This document shows, one piece after another, positions 34,931 through 48,678 of a DNA stretch of 64,000 nucleotides. The stretch lies in contig JAFBJZ010000612.1 of NCBI GenBank assembly GCA_016785225.1, positions 124,001-188,000 on the forward strand. Reading direction: 5' to 3'. Position numbers and translations under genes: made by a program. The notes below the pieces were generated by a model, which made no database searches, was not told the origin of the DNA, and worked only from the letters and a program-made list of their open reading frames with translations. Within the stretch, counting starts at the first letter, position 1. Every line of letters begins with the position of its first letter. Origin of the DNA: Psettodes erumei (Eukaryota; Chordata; Actinopteri; Pleuronectiformes; Psettodidae).

Positions 34931-37746
34931 GATAAAACAGAAACACATGGTGGTCGGGTTCATGCGTGTTTGTGTGCCTGGCTGCATGTAGGAAACACAA
35001 AGGAGCATGAAGTGACTTCACACCCACCTCTCACTCCACTGCTTTCTGCTCTTGGGCCTTTACACACCAAAAAGGAGCAGCACGACGCCTCCTCTCTTTA
35101 TTTCGGTGGCCGTCGAGTCGGGCTGCAGCGGCACGTTTTGTTCAGCCACGTTTCCACACATGAGGTGGACAACTCTCAAAAAAACACATTTCAAAGCGAA
35201 TCCCAGTTACTGCAGGGCTGTTGGACTCACGTGCAGTCAACTGTAAAGGTTTGGCTTATAAGCTAACTACTTTGCTATTTTCTACCCAAGACAGATTTGT
35301 GTTTCCATTCCACACACACAAACTAGCCAGGATTTTACAGATGTTGCAAAATGTTACATATGGTTCAACCAAAATGAATATTGCAAACTGTTGCAAAACA
35401 CTTATAGACTTATAGACTTATAGATAATTTATTCCACCATGTGGGCTAGACTACATGTTTTCAAATGAAATATTTCAAATGAATCATTAATGGGTTTTAC
35501 CTAGGTGACATAAAGCACTAGAGTGTTTGACCTCCAAACTGCTGCAGATATGAAGAAGGCCACTATTTTTCTGGGTGTTCGGCTATAAATAACCCATCTC
35601 CATAAAAATGACACTGGTCATTTGCTGAAAAGATTAAGTATGATCGCATTTAGTAGCATGGCCATTCAAAGCTGAACATAAACATTTGATTGTCATGGCA
35701 AACTTTTCCCACTACCGCTGCCAAGTGATGCTAATGCTGTCACTGCTGTCGCTAAGCTCGGATCGCTTTCTGTTTTATCAACTCCTTGATCGCAACAGAA
35801 AGAGAGAAATTACCACCACTGTTCATTTTAGAAAGGCCACCACTAGACAACATGTCATTGGTGTGGATTATCAAACAGGCAAGGAATCACAGATGTCTGC
35901 CTCTTGCTGCTAATGGTAGCATTAGCAACATGGCGACGCATACCAGCCTGGCTGCTGTCCAAAGCGAGCAACAACCGTAAGAATCTCACGAGAGAGCTGA
36001 TCCCAGTTCGGTGATAAGAGGAGAGTAAAAAACAAAGTTCTGATTGCTGTCACTCTCTTCATGCATGTTCCAGGGCTCGCTTCGCCGGCCTTCACGTGAG
36101 CCGTTTTTGCCAGGTGTAGGTGCCGTGGCGCTGTTTGCCTTCAGAACCAGAGCAATCACAGCTCTCGCATTCTGTCAGACAAAGCTGACAGCATTATGGG
36201 GTGTGAAGTGCCCCCCCCCTGCACATTAATATAAAATGAATTCTGGATTTTATTAATATATATAAGTCACATCATGAACCCGTCCTTATACATCCCATGC
36301 TGCTGTGCCTGCTCAAGCATTAGTAAAGCCACATATGATGATGATGTGACCAGTGCAGAGTGTCACCAGCATAAATACTGCATTCAAATCAATTTTCCAC
36401 ACGTGACGCTGGTTGCACCCGTGACCTAATGCACTAATGAAACATCATAATTATAAAGTTCTACTGGAAAATTTGAGCAAGTTGCTCAGACCATACTCCC
36501 CTCAGCCTGTCTGTCAGAGCGCCATTTAACAATACAAATAAAAACAGATAGACAGCTGCTGAAGAAATGAGGGAGGGGGACTTCTACACTGTGACATCCA
36601 GAAAATTAGTCGCTGCTTTGATTTCAGCGCTGGTTCACTCTTGCTGCCATTGTTAAATGTTATTGGTAACACCTGGGCTTTTACAGGTCACATGACTGAC
36701 AAACAGGAAGTTGTAAACAGAAACAAAATGCCACTATTACACTGGTTCGTTAAAAACAACAACAACAAACAAATTGCAGTGACAACTGACACAACCACAA
36801 GACACAGTAACAGGATGCCACACCTAAAACCAAACCACATCTTTCCATTTCTATCACTGGCAAAACCAACTAAAGCTGTTAATTATGTACGTCTTCCTCG
36901 TACTACTTAAAGACATTCATCACAACAGCCTGACTGACAAATAGGTAGGAATTATTTTAATATGGATGCTATTGCACTTGGGGTAATCATAATGAGTATT
37001 GTTCAACAAAATCCAATTTGTAGTTGAAAGAACTTGATCATCTGCCAATTCCAAAACAAAACAGCTAATTGTTAGCACCATTGCTAGCTGATTGATCAGT
37101 GCCATCCATCATCACACAAATGTTACTGTTCGACATATAGTATAATACAGATAAAAGGGTGATGTGATCTGTGGGCACTAAATGCACATAGAGTATGAAG
37201 TACTGTTAAGTGTGCTTGTGTGTACATAACTGTTGGACTAGGTGTCGTAGAATTAGACGTGGACTTGAAGTGTCAGGGTACCAAAGGTCAGTTGTCTCCA
37301 CAGACAGTTTGCCATTTCACTTCATACCCTTTGGACTCAGAATGGCGAGGGCAAAAGTTAATGGATCATTTGCTGCGTGTCTGTGTGACCTCTTGTGTGG
37401 CTTCTACTTGCAGCTATACGTGTGTCTCAACAGACAAAACTTCTGCAGGGGAGGGACTCTTTCAAAATATCTCTCCCCGAGGAACATTTAGTGTTTTTTT
37501 TAAATATAAAATGATGAAATATTTACTCAGAGAAAAACTGGAGGAGTGCAGGTACATGTGAGTCTGCATGCAGCCGGCGCAGAGTGGGGCTTTCTCTCCG
37601 ACACGTGTGTGTTTCCTGATGCTCGGCTCTTCACATTAACAGAGTGCCGGTGTGACTTACTCCCTGAATAAACTCACTAAATAAAAAATAAATACAATCT
37701 GATCTACTTTCAATGACTACACCTTTTCATCCCTCCATCTTCGAGA

Positions 37747-38145
37747 CCCTCCCCACCCCTCCCCCCCACCAGCGTTACCATGGAGATGACCAAATGCATA
37801 TCATATGCATGCATGAGTTTGTGTGGCTTCTGCGCTCAGGGCTGGGCAGCGGGCAGAGGGGGGAGGGCGGGGAGTGCGGGGCGCGACACAGAAATGTGTT
37901 CTACTTAAAATGCTAATTTTACATATTTAATGCCACGGAGCAATTTCTACTGGGAGATGAGCGGAGAAGCAGTGAAGCGAAAGGACAAGGGGGAGAGCAC
38001 TTATAGCACACACTCGACTGTCCAACAGAAGGGAGGGGGGTGAGGGGGGGACAGTGAAAGCACAAATTCCCTCCTCTCCACTTAACTCATTTATTCATCT
38101 GTTCGTACCCTCTCCCCCCTCTCTCTTTCTCCCCCCTCCCATCTC
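37747..38145. other. Cluster of G-quadruplex / i-motif tracts around an AT-rich core
   Basis: A C-run tract at 37747-37770 is followed by a canonical G-quadruplex motif at 37858-37881 (G runs of 6, 3, 4 and 4 with loops of 1, 1 and 5 nt). After an AT-rich, TAAT-bearing stretch comes a second G tract at 38031-38050 and a C-run tract at 38108-38140. GGGAGGGGGG (38031-38040) and CCCCCCTCCC (38131-38140) are exact reverse complements. Confidence 0.6.
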
Positions 38146-41100
38146 ATCTCTCTTTCTGTCTCTCAGTGTCCCGAGCCTCTTTATATAATTGTTCCGGGTG
38201 TGTTGAGACAGAGATTCGCTGACAGTGGTCCAAACTGTTTCACTTCCGACAGACAATATCAACCAGAGATTCCTTGACCTGTTGCCGAAAACACCAGCGC
38301 ACTTGTAATTTCTAACAAAACACGGGATGTAGGGAACAGAGTAGCACAAGAAGAGCCACTAGTTGTTAGAAAATGTCCTTTACATGCAAAATGTAATCCC
38401 ACATTTCCGGAACAACTTTAGTAAATGTATATTTTTGAATAGTGAAGTGTTTCATATCGGAAGGCATCATAAAAACTGAGAAAAGATTGACTGAACTCAT
38501 CACAGACTAAGATCAAATGTATAGCCTCTGTGGAGAGCCACGTATAATATACCAAACAGAATGAACCTGACTGTGTCAAAGCATCAATGCTATGACCGTT
38601 GCCATGGTAATCGAAGTCCAATTCAGTATTCAAATGCTGCATTTTGGAGTTTTTGTTATTATTGTTATATGCATTACCAAAAAACTCCAAATAGCCCACA
38701 AAAAAAGAAATGGTAATCCAACATTGATCATCATGCAGCGACATGAATCATTCATTCTCAGACCTGTGTCACAGCTCCAAACTAACGTTACCAGCCCCGA
38801 CACCCGGACGGTGACATGTGACAGTCTTACAAGTTCATAACAAGGCCAGCATCTGAAATAACAAATAATGAATGAAGCTGACGGCCGAACGGTTGAGCAC
38901 CAGATACGCTGCAGGAAACTGGCAGTATCACAAATCTTCAACAGGTCTGGCACTGCACCTGAAAACTCTTAGTAGCAGCTTAGCCATCCTGCAACTGCAA
39001 AGATAGATAAGCCTTCAAGTATGCGCTAGTAATTCTCACTGGAGCTTCGAAGCCCCAGAAATGGTTTTTTGGGACAGCCCAAGTACCACCATGACAGATC
39101 ATGTGTATCAATGCTACAGCCACATAATGTTTGACTATTAGTTCAATGTCCCGGAGTTCTCCTGAGGTCTCCTGCTGTTGTGCTCCCTGACCTCGGCTAG
39201 CATGCAGCCAGCAGTGGTTTCATGCTTGATTACAGCTGTTCCTGGATTACTCCCTTGTTGTTTTTGGAGCTAAAGGTAAAACCAGATTAACTCGACTTTG
39301 GATCTGTGAACTCAGCTGGAAGGCCAGAGGGCTGGTTCTCATGGAGAGAGGATGGACACACACATCCAGGGGTGGCGCACAAACACACACATCAAGACAA
39401 GATACTGGGAGCCCACGCACCGCATCTGCGTCTCTTTCAGGACACGCAGTAACCCATCACTTTACCATACAGTGTTTGTAAAGTTCACTGCATACAACTC
39501 ATTAGCTATAATGATAAGTGCTAAAAAAGATCAGGTGCTTCATCTTCAGCGCACCACGTGTATATGCACAAACCAAGTTTTAGGTGCATGGGGGCGATAA
39601 TAAAGGAGAAATGTCTGGCTGAACAACACATTGTTTCAGCATCTGTATTATAGCCGAACTGCAGAAGATGCCTCTCAGCCCCACCATGACACACTATGCC
39701 AACCATTTTACTGCTCAATAGAAAAGGAAGTCTACCGAATGTCATTTCTAGCTTTCAGGACATAATCCTCAAAATCCACAAAAGCAGGTTTCAAGTTAAA
39801 AGTTGTTTTTGTTGTTTTGATGTTGCAACTAAGTTTCTTTCTTGCCCAGAGTATGTACCCACTTTCAGATCTGCAGTATGTGATAAACACTTCCATTCAT
39901 GACACAACTCTAAAACTGTGGACTGCTGAAGACTTCTAGTTTATTCTGGTGCAATGCTTTCAATTCTAACAATAAACCCGACTGGTTATTAAGATTTAAA
40001 GTTGCCTGGTGCGATCCTCTCTCGCTGATGCGAGTTGCTTGTTTAAATATTTGTTGAATCATCAGCAAATGTACCCCATTTAACTTTTATAGACGTCTGC
40101 AGGTCATTCTGAGATAGAACTAAAAATGGCTATGATGCTATCAAGGCATTCGACTCTCCACATCAAACTGCCAGCTCCACGGGCCTGGCTCAGTCGTCGC
40201 GTTCAGCTCAGTGGCCATCTCTATATCACGTCTTGGCTTCAGGATCTCTACATACCAGTCCAGAGGCCATCAGCAAAGGTCTCTCACTGCAGTATGTTTC
40301 ATAAAGACTCTTAACTCTTGAACCCTGAGGCCGACTACATCATGCTGACAGGTTGCCTCTGCTGTGGAGCTCAGTGGAGCCAGTGAGTCCTGGGTCTCTC
40401 TGGCTGATGATGCCCATGGCTGGCTGGAGCTATTGACAGTCCCCGACACTGACAGCTAAGCAATCTGCCTCCAGAGTCCCTGGCCTCACCGTCTGTGTGT
40501 GTGTGTGTGTGCTCATGTGTGCGCATTTAACGCAGTCAACTGACCTCCAATTTCCAAAGCTTTCTGTGTGAAGATGTGGAGTTATTTTAACCCCAAAGCC
40601 CCGCTCTCTTGGATCGAGGCTCTCATAAAAGGGATATTCTGGCTGGACTACAGACCTGCTTGGATTATCATTCTCAGAACCCATAATGATAGTTCAAGGG
40701 AAAAGGCAGACAACCTGATTCCTCAGTGATTCATTTTTCTTCACTGATACCACTCAAGTGCATTTCCAAATACATTTGTTTTATTTTTTTTTTCCTTTCC
40801 TGCTGCTGGAGATGGACATAATCGGACATCCTATCTGGCTTTGTGGCAGCACTGTCATCATTTCTGAGTGTACAGGATGTCCTTTTGGTCAGAGTGGACT
40901 CAAGTGAGCGTGCCATCCTGCCAGTCATAGATGTCCTTAACCACTATTCTAGTCTGAGGGAAGACAAATAACATAAGATAAAACTGACAGGTTAACCTTT
41001 TCAATTATCTCGTAGCCACGAGGAAAAACAAGGCACGCTGTTAATGCAATGTGGCACGGAGACAATTGAAATATCATTGCTCTCATGTCCTGGGGCCTAC

Positions 41101-42719
41101 ACACACTGCCGCTCCATGAGATGCTGGACGAAAATGCCCAAACAAAACAGCTGGAATTCTACTATGGTGCATGTTTGTAAAGTTCAACTCGACGGTGTCA
41201 GTAGAGTCCCTCTGTGTTGTATGCCTCAATAAAACGATCAGCCGTAAAGAACACACACAGATACACACACAAATCTCAGTGAGTGGCCTGTGAGACACAC
41301 ACAGTTTCCCCAATCCTCCCACAGGCACCAGTCCAGCCCATGAGGTCATCGCCTGCCGAGACCCAGGATTATAACTCCAAAGGGACCCTTGGAAGCATGT
41401 GGTTATACGTTCTGACAGCCCAGCAGCCTGATTAAGCCCCCTGTTTGCTAACGCTAATGCTAAGCTAATATTAGCTTTGTTGTCTGCCTAAAAGGCCCTT
41501 TTTTCCAATAACCCCACCAGGCTAAGATATGGTGGGCTAAGCTAAAGCCATGCTAATTTCCCCCAGTGCACCCCTGTATTTCCTATCCAACTGACTTAAC
41601 TCAGTGTGAGAGATTCATCATCATGTAATAAGCTCAATGCACTGAGCTAACACAGGATCACTTTGGTCTAATACAAGATTAAGAGCGGTCATATGCAGAG
41701 GATTTGGGTTTAACTAGTTTGGAGAATGAAGAGGAAAAACACTGAAAAGGGCGAAGTGGAAGGACCCACCCTCAAAGCGGCTGCCTGCCTTCAGGATAAA
41801 AACCTACTTAACCAGTTGAATGAGCTGAATTGTTCTGCAGCTGTTTTAGCACATAAACATGGTGTCTTTATTTCAACAAAACATCGGCATAACCCTTTCA
41901 CCAGCCTTCAGAACTGCATTAGTTAGTAAAACACCCACAGACCAATACATGTTTTGCCAACTTATCGCCTCAAAGTTTTCAGTCCCATATTTTTTTTTGT
42001 TTGAGCAAGATGTCTAAACCAACCCAGAAATAGTTTTTAAAAAATCCTCAAATGTTGTGGCCTTTCCTTTTTTCTCCCCTCATGAACTGTACTTAAATAA
42101 CTAAAAATCCGACACATACACCCTGTGATTGATTTGATGCAGAGCGAGCTGCATATGCAAATTAAAAGTATTTAAATATTTTGTAGTATTTTTACAGTTT
42201 GGCACTACTTTTCATACTTTGCTTTTATTCCTGGCGATTCGAATGTAGTGGAATATGTGAGTTGGCTCATCTTGAACACTAAACAGTGAATTGTCAATAA
42301 CATTTCCCATTCTTGGTGTGATAAATATGGCTTCTGCAGCTGTTTGGCATCTTTCTTACCCCCTGAGTTCAGCACTAAAACCTTCACAACTGATGAAACA
42401 GTATCACATGTTCCCATAAAACACACCCTCTGCTCCACACACATCATTAGGGCAGCATGGGTTTTCATGTTCGCAAGATTCCAATGTTACATTTTTCTTT
42501 GTGCTGGGCGTCAGAATGACCCTGCGGAGCAGATACCACTCCTCTCACTTTCTCTCTCCGTACATGGTACCCATCAGCGCTTTGAGTACTCGGTGGTTTT
42601 AACATCAATTAAAATCCCAGCGCCACTTGCTGAGCTGCACTGTGCACTGTCACATCGCGTTGTGTGATCTCGCGCTGCGATGAGCTGTGACAGTGAGCGC
42701 CACGGTGTGGCTCTGCAAT

Positions 42720-42752
<33 letters not shown>

Positions 42753-42753
42753 C
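42720..42753. repeat. (CA)n microsatellite
   Basis: About 16 CA units with one CGCA interruption. Confidence 0.95.
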
Positions 42754-43671
42754 TCGGAGACACGAGAGAGCGCACCACCACCCCTCTCTGGCTGTATGTA
42801 AACATGCAAACATGTGTCTCTAACATACAGCCATTGTAACAAATGTGCTTGTGTAAACACGTCCAAACCAAAGCGTCACGCATGCCTGCACAAGGAAACA
42901 CAATTACCAGATAATAAGATTTGGCCGAGAAATCAAATGGGAAGTGTCATTAAATGCAATGAGAGAGGAGAGAGACAGAGAGACTTGTGTGAGAGAACTC
43001 AACCATCATCGTCTCCATCCGTTCGCGTTCTCCGCTTCATTCTCCCTGTCCTAACACATCGGCCGGTAAACAGGCTGAGGCCGACGGCTCAACTCAGTGC
43101 CACCACGTGTTATCCCAGAGTGTCTGCTCACGCCTCCCTGGCTCTAATCAGCTCTGACAAACCAAATATCTCTGGAGAGTTTAAGCCACTTGGTTTGACT
43201 TGTCGGTTGACTTCTAACTACGCAGCAGATTGCATGGCTTTGAGGTCAGTTGCTTTTCCAGCAGTCACGTGATGCTGGGAGTGTATCACACACTGCTGTT
43301 ATTCCCCTTATAGCCACAGTGAGTTAGCAAAAGAGACTGACAAGCTGGAGCAATTCAAATTTGTCTGAGCTGTTCCACAACAAATAAAGATGATTTATAT
43401 GGGCACCTTCAATAACGCTTCCAAAATAATTAATGTGTATAAAACTCACAATTTGCAACATTGCTGATGAAAAGCTGAAAAACTGAAGGCTTAACAAGAC
43501 CCCAGCTTACTGTGAATAACTGAAGGTTCCCAACCATCATATTAGTTTTATGATTTACAATAAAACCTAACTGAACATTTACAAAAACCTTTTTAAGCAG
43601 CTAAACAATGCTGTGGTTATTTCAAATAAACGGTTTAGCTAATTTCAACCCAAGTAGCTTGGGTTAAGGCT

Positions 43672-43696
43672 CCACCACCACCACCACCACCACCAC
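43672..43696. repeat. (CCA)n trinucleotide repeat
   Basis: About eight CCA units in a non-coding context. Confidence 0.9.
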
Positions 43697-44439
43697 GGCT
43701 GTCTCTATATGTGTGTTCAGTGATGCTGACTGTGCGTGTTCACTGGTGCGTTCACAGTCTCTTGCATGACAGCTAAAGTAGCTCCGTCTAACGGCACTGC
43801 TGTTCCTGCAATTTGCCTTCGGGGCTTTTCCTCATTCCCTCTCTTCCTCGCTGACTTTTAAAGTGTTCTTCTGTTTCTTTCTCTCTCCCTGAGGAAATAT
43901 TACCAAAAAGCTTGGCTAAAGAGAGAGCAAGGCCACTGATCTTAGAGTCTGTTTAGTGAGTTATATGGTGGCCCTGCCAAAGTCCTCCGCCAGTTTACAC
44001 GTCATTCACTCAAATACAGGTTCAAGGGAGAGCGACTGAGGCGGAGCGTAAGATGTCGCCTGTTCCTGAACTCCTTTTATGAAATAATGCAACATGAGAC
44101 TGCAGATTGAACGTTACTCAATACAAGGGTACGTAACTGAACTATCTCTTGACATAAACTGTGACAGCTTCACTTCCTTGCAAGTACTAGATATGACTGT
44201 TTATGCTAGACAGCGGTTAAAAGAAGTCCCACTTCGGTGCATATGACGCTCGTTCTGCTTTATAATTTAGTTTCATATTCCACCCCGTGAAATGTCACAG
44301 CAGCCACACATTCATGTAGCGAACAGGATCCTGCCATATCCTGCTTTCATAATATTTTGGATGTACTGGAGTTAAAATCAGTTAACTTCTAATTTGCCTT
44401 GACTCATTACTGAACAGCAATAACAGAATATTTCTGCGG

Positions 44440-44600
44440 CGGAGTTGCTGTGAAGTTGGTTGGGGTTGGGCGCAAAAAGCGCACGACTGTCACACCAGAG
44501 AGCCGGGTTCGCATCCAATGTCCCGTCTGTGCTTAGGTTTAGGCCACAGAGCAATTTGGTTAACATTTGGGAAATATCTGGGTTTTGTTAAAAGTTATTA
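44440..44600 (+). repeat. Fish interspersed repeat fragment (GCCGGGTTCGCATCC type)
   Basis: Contains GCGCACGACTGTCACA, GAGAGCCGGGTTCGCATCC and TTAGGTTTAGGCCACA in the order known from an abundant teleost repeat. GGTTCGCATCC resembles a tRNA B box, but no tRNA fold or A box is present. Confidence 0.5.
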
Positions 44601-47600
44601 AATATATTGTTTCTGAAATCACTGTGTTCTGGAATGTAGACCGCAGTGGTATGTCTAAATGTTTAATAATGTTGGAGTTTCATAAAATCTTGGATATTTT
44701 TTGGCAGAATACTTAACTTCAGTAATATGTTTGTGACTTAGTTGTAATTCAGTTGTATGGAATTGTAGTTTCTAGGACACAGGGCTGGATTATTTAGTCT
44801 TTTTCAACTTTTTCACGTTATCTTCATTCTGTCATATCTTTACAGGCAACATAAACCTTTTTACGAAACCTCAAGGTTGACCATTCCAATTTTCTGTCCC
44901 TCCCTGTGGTCTCTCTGCTGCTGCTGTAGCCTTAAAGCATTTTTTCCCCACTTTTTAGAGGGGACACACCTCAGCAGTAACGTAGCTATGACAGCTACAT
45001 GCTGCTCTAAGACACAATCGTTTATAAATCCAGTTAATCTATTAGTCTGCAATTATTATTGCATTTTACCTAGTTTGAAAACCTGTCTTCCACAATGACT
45101 GACAGCATTCTTTTCTCCATGGAAATCAAGTACAGCTCATGATGATGCACTCACGCTGCCACAGCTGCAGAGCCACCAGTGCCAATCAAAAAAACATGCA
45201 CTGTATGTTCGTTTGCATTTCAGATCTTCTTGTCTGAGTCACAGTCAGCGGCTCAGTGACACTGACACCTCTCAACAAGAACCAGGTTTCATATCTCAGT
45301 TTCATATCTGGCTGTGACTTTCCTCTTGCATTTTCAATACACAGGAAACTTACTTGCATGACAACATTTTTGCGGTTAAAGACATTTGATGTAGTCTAGT
45401 AAGATGAAGACGTGAACTGTTCTCTGTTAGTTCTTATAATTTAATTGTTCTTGATTTCCAACACAAGTGGCAAATGGGTCTCAGTGCCAGGTGCTTTTTT
45501 TCCTCCTAACGTTTTTCCACTTTCCCATTGAGCCCACTTGAGTCTACTATTTGGTAGCCATGTGTAATAACAATATTGCATGGTCTACTTCTCATCATTG
45601 CGTAAGGAAAAGATGAGAGTCAGAATGGAGCTTCAGAGGGAAGAGAAGGAACATCAGAGGCCTCAGGGTAACAACTACCTAATTGAATTGCATTTTACTT
45701 CACTACTTTCCACAGAATAAAAAGGGCTGGAGGTGGAGGAAAACACAGTACTGATAAGCTCCCCCTCCAAAAAACCCCAAAAAACAGCAGTTTTACCTGA
45801 TTAGTGCAAGGGCCATGTCAGAGAAATGTCTGTAGATATGAGATATGAGTTTTGTACAGTCAATGGTTTATTATGGTTATCCAGACATATTTATTTCAAG
45901 CCCTGACATGTGGATCTTCTGACTGTCCACCCATGAGGACATTTTTGACATCTGTAAGAACTCCAGAATAAAATAATCCCATTAGCTGAGTAAACAGCGA
46001 AATAATTTTACATCCTTTTTCCCCCAAACGTTCCTAAACTTTGATCCTGACTTGGTTTGCACTGAGGCAGACAATAATCACATTGTCCTTTCACCTTTTA
46101 TCTTCTCCTCATTAACTTTGCTCACTTCTCCCCTGAATAACAATGACACAATAATATTAAAATATACAGCTTTCCATAAATTTGCCTTCTCAGCTTTTAT
46201 ATTTGTTTCAGTGGCCATGTTGCTTTGGGGCATGTTACTGCTGGAGCAACAGCTCGGGCCAGAGCAATTTTAGAAAACTAATTGACTTTGTATGTTCATG
46301 CACGTTGTTTATGTGTGTCTTCATGCATATGTTGTGTGTCCGTTTGTCTTAGCCCGCTACAGGGCAGGTAAAGGCCACACTGTTTCATTGAGTAATAGTA
46401 CCTGAATTTGTCCTTAACCATTGAGGACAAGACATTAGAGTCAGTAAATGACTTGGTTTCGTGCAGTGTATTAAATCAACATAGAAAGAAACCGACAGAC
46501 AATTATGACCTTTTCAGCTATTTTTAGCTCATTGACTCCACATCCCACAAACAAACATCTTTAAACATCTTTATTGAAATAAACCAAATGTTCATGACCT
46601 GCCCATCACCAAACAGCACACAAGTTAGCGACTAGATGGAGAACCTATCGAGCTTCAGACAAAGAATATTTGTGCAAGGAGCCGATAGACTCCAAAATAG
46701 AGCTAAGAAGAATGTGATTGATCAAGTTAAGATGTGTCACATGCTTAGAAACGTGACTCCAGTGAGATGGCAATATTACTCTCTGTTTGTTGAATGTGTA
46801 AATAGGAACTTTAGATAACATAAATTAAATATACACTTACAATACAAGACTTTTGGAAATGTCTCATCTGTTGACTATTAACCATCCTTGTCATATTATC
46901 CCAGCTCATACAGTTTAAATTATCGTTGCGGTAGAAGCAAAAAGAAAGGAACTGTAGGAACTATATTCCTATGTCATTTAACGAGTAAAATATAGCAACT
47001 TTGGTGAAAAAATTATAGTGCTGCTGTTGTTCAACTCAATTCAGGAAATGGCTGCATAAAACACTCCAGCTCATTTGCACTGGAGTGCATGGATGACCAG
47101 CGGTAGGCAGACTGAGGTCAGGTCCTTCTTCCCACAGTGTTCAAGCACTCATTAAAAGAACGAGTTCCATCATGGGACTGTTGTATGGTACTCAAGACTC
47201 AGAGAATGTGGCTTTTAAGCATAATGTGTGGTTGAGCCTCAAGATGTTCCCTCCTGTGTCATTTTGGACCAATATAGACACACAGGCATCATTTTAGACT
47301 ATATACTCACCACAACCGAAGGTTAGAGTACCGTTATTTTTATAGCATGAAAAAGCTCAGGAGCAATTGTTTAGTGTTCTTTTTTTTCCCCTCACTGTAC
47401 CAAAAACTCACTGAATCTTGCCCTAAAACCACAACAGAAATCCAGTTGTGAATACTGTGCTAAATTGCAGCCCTGTGATCTCCAGCCTCATGTAGATTCC
47501 CACATCGTGCATGCTATCTGTCTGCAAGGAGGTGCAGACAGAAGTCGCCCAAGGAAATCAACGTATTCACACACAAACGGTCCAGAGCTGTGTCCTATTT

Positions 47601-48654
47601 CACACGTACTGTTGCTGCTTACAGCCACTCAGCTCTGACCTCTGACCCCTTCAGCAACCAGACACGAGCTGTTGTGTTACAAATCTATGGCAACAGCTAA
47701 ATCAAAAGCAGATACTGTCTTTTAGCAGATCATAAGCAATGAAATTCAAGTTTGTGAGAAACCCAAAAGAGCCATTTACACGGAAAACAAGGTTCTGATC
47801 ATGAACTGAGGAGACAGCACTGGTATCGTGACGGTCAGGCACAGAAACTGTCATGTTGTGTAAGTGTAATGGTTTCAAATTATTTTACTGAAATAACAAA
47901 ACAAATACATCTTAAGATCTCAATCTCAAACTTACCAAAGCAAGTGAGACAGAAAATGAGAAGGGTGTGTGTGAAAGCAGGCAGAGGGAAAATTCCCATA
48001 ACTTTTTAAAAAAAAATAATCCGAGCTGTTTGCACAAAAAAGGAAAGGAAAAGCAAAACAAATAAAGAGAGAGCAGAACGAGGGGTAAACAAACTGAGCG
48101 CTGGAGAAACAGCTACTTGTTAAAAGAGCTTAAGCTGGCAAATTAGTTTTGGGGTCAGAACCTGACTTTGTTCCATTGTCTGCCATGACACCGGTTCGTC
48201 ATGCCTCTGTAGAGAAAATCAAATAAAACAATAGCAGCGTAACAGGAAAGATCAGTCAATGTTTTATTAAATCCTCGTGATGGCCATTGTAGGAGTCATG
48301 GATGGGTAGCCATGAGAGTGTTTAGTAAAGGAAGTGACTCAGAGAGACTCAGAGAGATGTCCAGCTGTGTGTTGCTCACACAAAGTCTTCACACATAGCT
48401 GAACACAAAAAAATACAACACACACATTTAATAAAAAGAGAGGTTTGCTCTGTGCCCTGACTTATCTTTACAGTTAACTTATCAGCTACCCATCACTGAG
48501 GGTCATGCTTGTTGTGGACTGAGGATGCTGCCACCTGCAGATTGCACTTCTGACTGTATCAAAGTCGGGTTTGATTCTTGCATTGTGTCTGCCCAGCTAA
48601 GTGAGACTGTCCGATCAATTCTCAAATTGAGCTCCACTGCAAGTCTGCATTCGC

Positions 48655-48678
48655 CCTCTCTCTCTCTCTCTCTCTCTC
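48655..48678. repeat. (CT)n microsatellite
   Basis: About twelve CT units. Confidence 0.9.

Larger units (their letters stand above)
34561..37746. other. Gene desert segment
   Basis: No exon recognised. It has microsatellites at 34703 and 34908, three tandem copies of CTTATAGA at 35401-35424, TGATTGAT at 37089-37096, and a CNE-like block at about 36290-36470. Otherwise nothing notable. Confidence 0.5.

Noticed and set aside
22426..38305. CGCACTTG (reverse of CAAGTGCG, an older HMX1 consensus) at 22426 and 38298
   Set aside because: Two occurrences of an 8-mer in 64 kb on both strands is about the number expected by chance.
44500..44525. tRNA-like B box GGTTCGCATCC
   Set aside because: No A box, acceptor stem or clover-leaf can be drawn. 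The word belongs to a dispersed fish repeat.
27119..46720. Scattered TGATTGAT / ATCAATCA (PBX-HOX) words, seven or so in the window
   Set aside because: Only mildly above chance in AT-rich DNA. Only the one inside the 34.0-34.6 kb block was kept, because other motifs accompany it.
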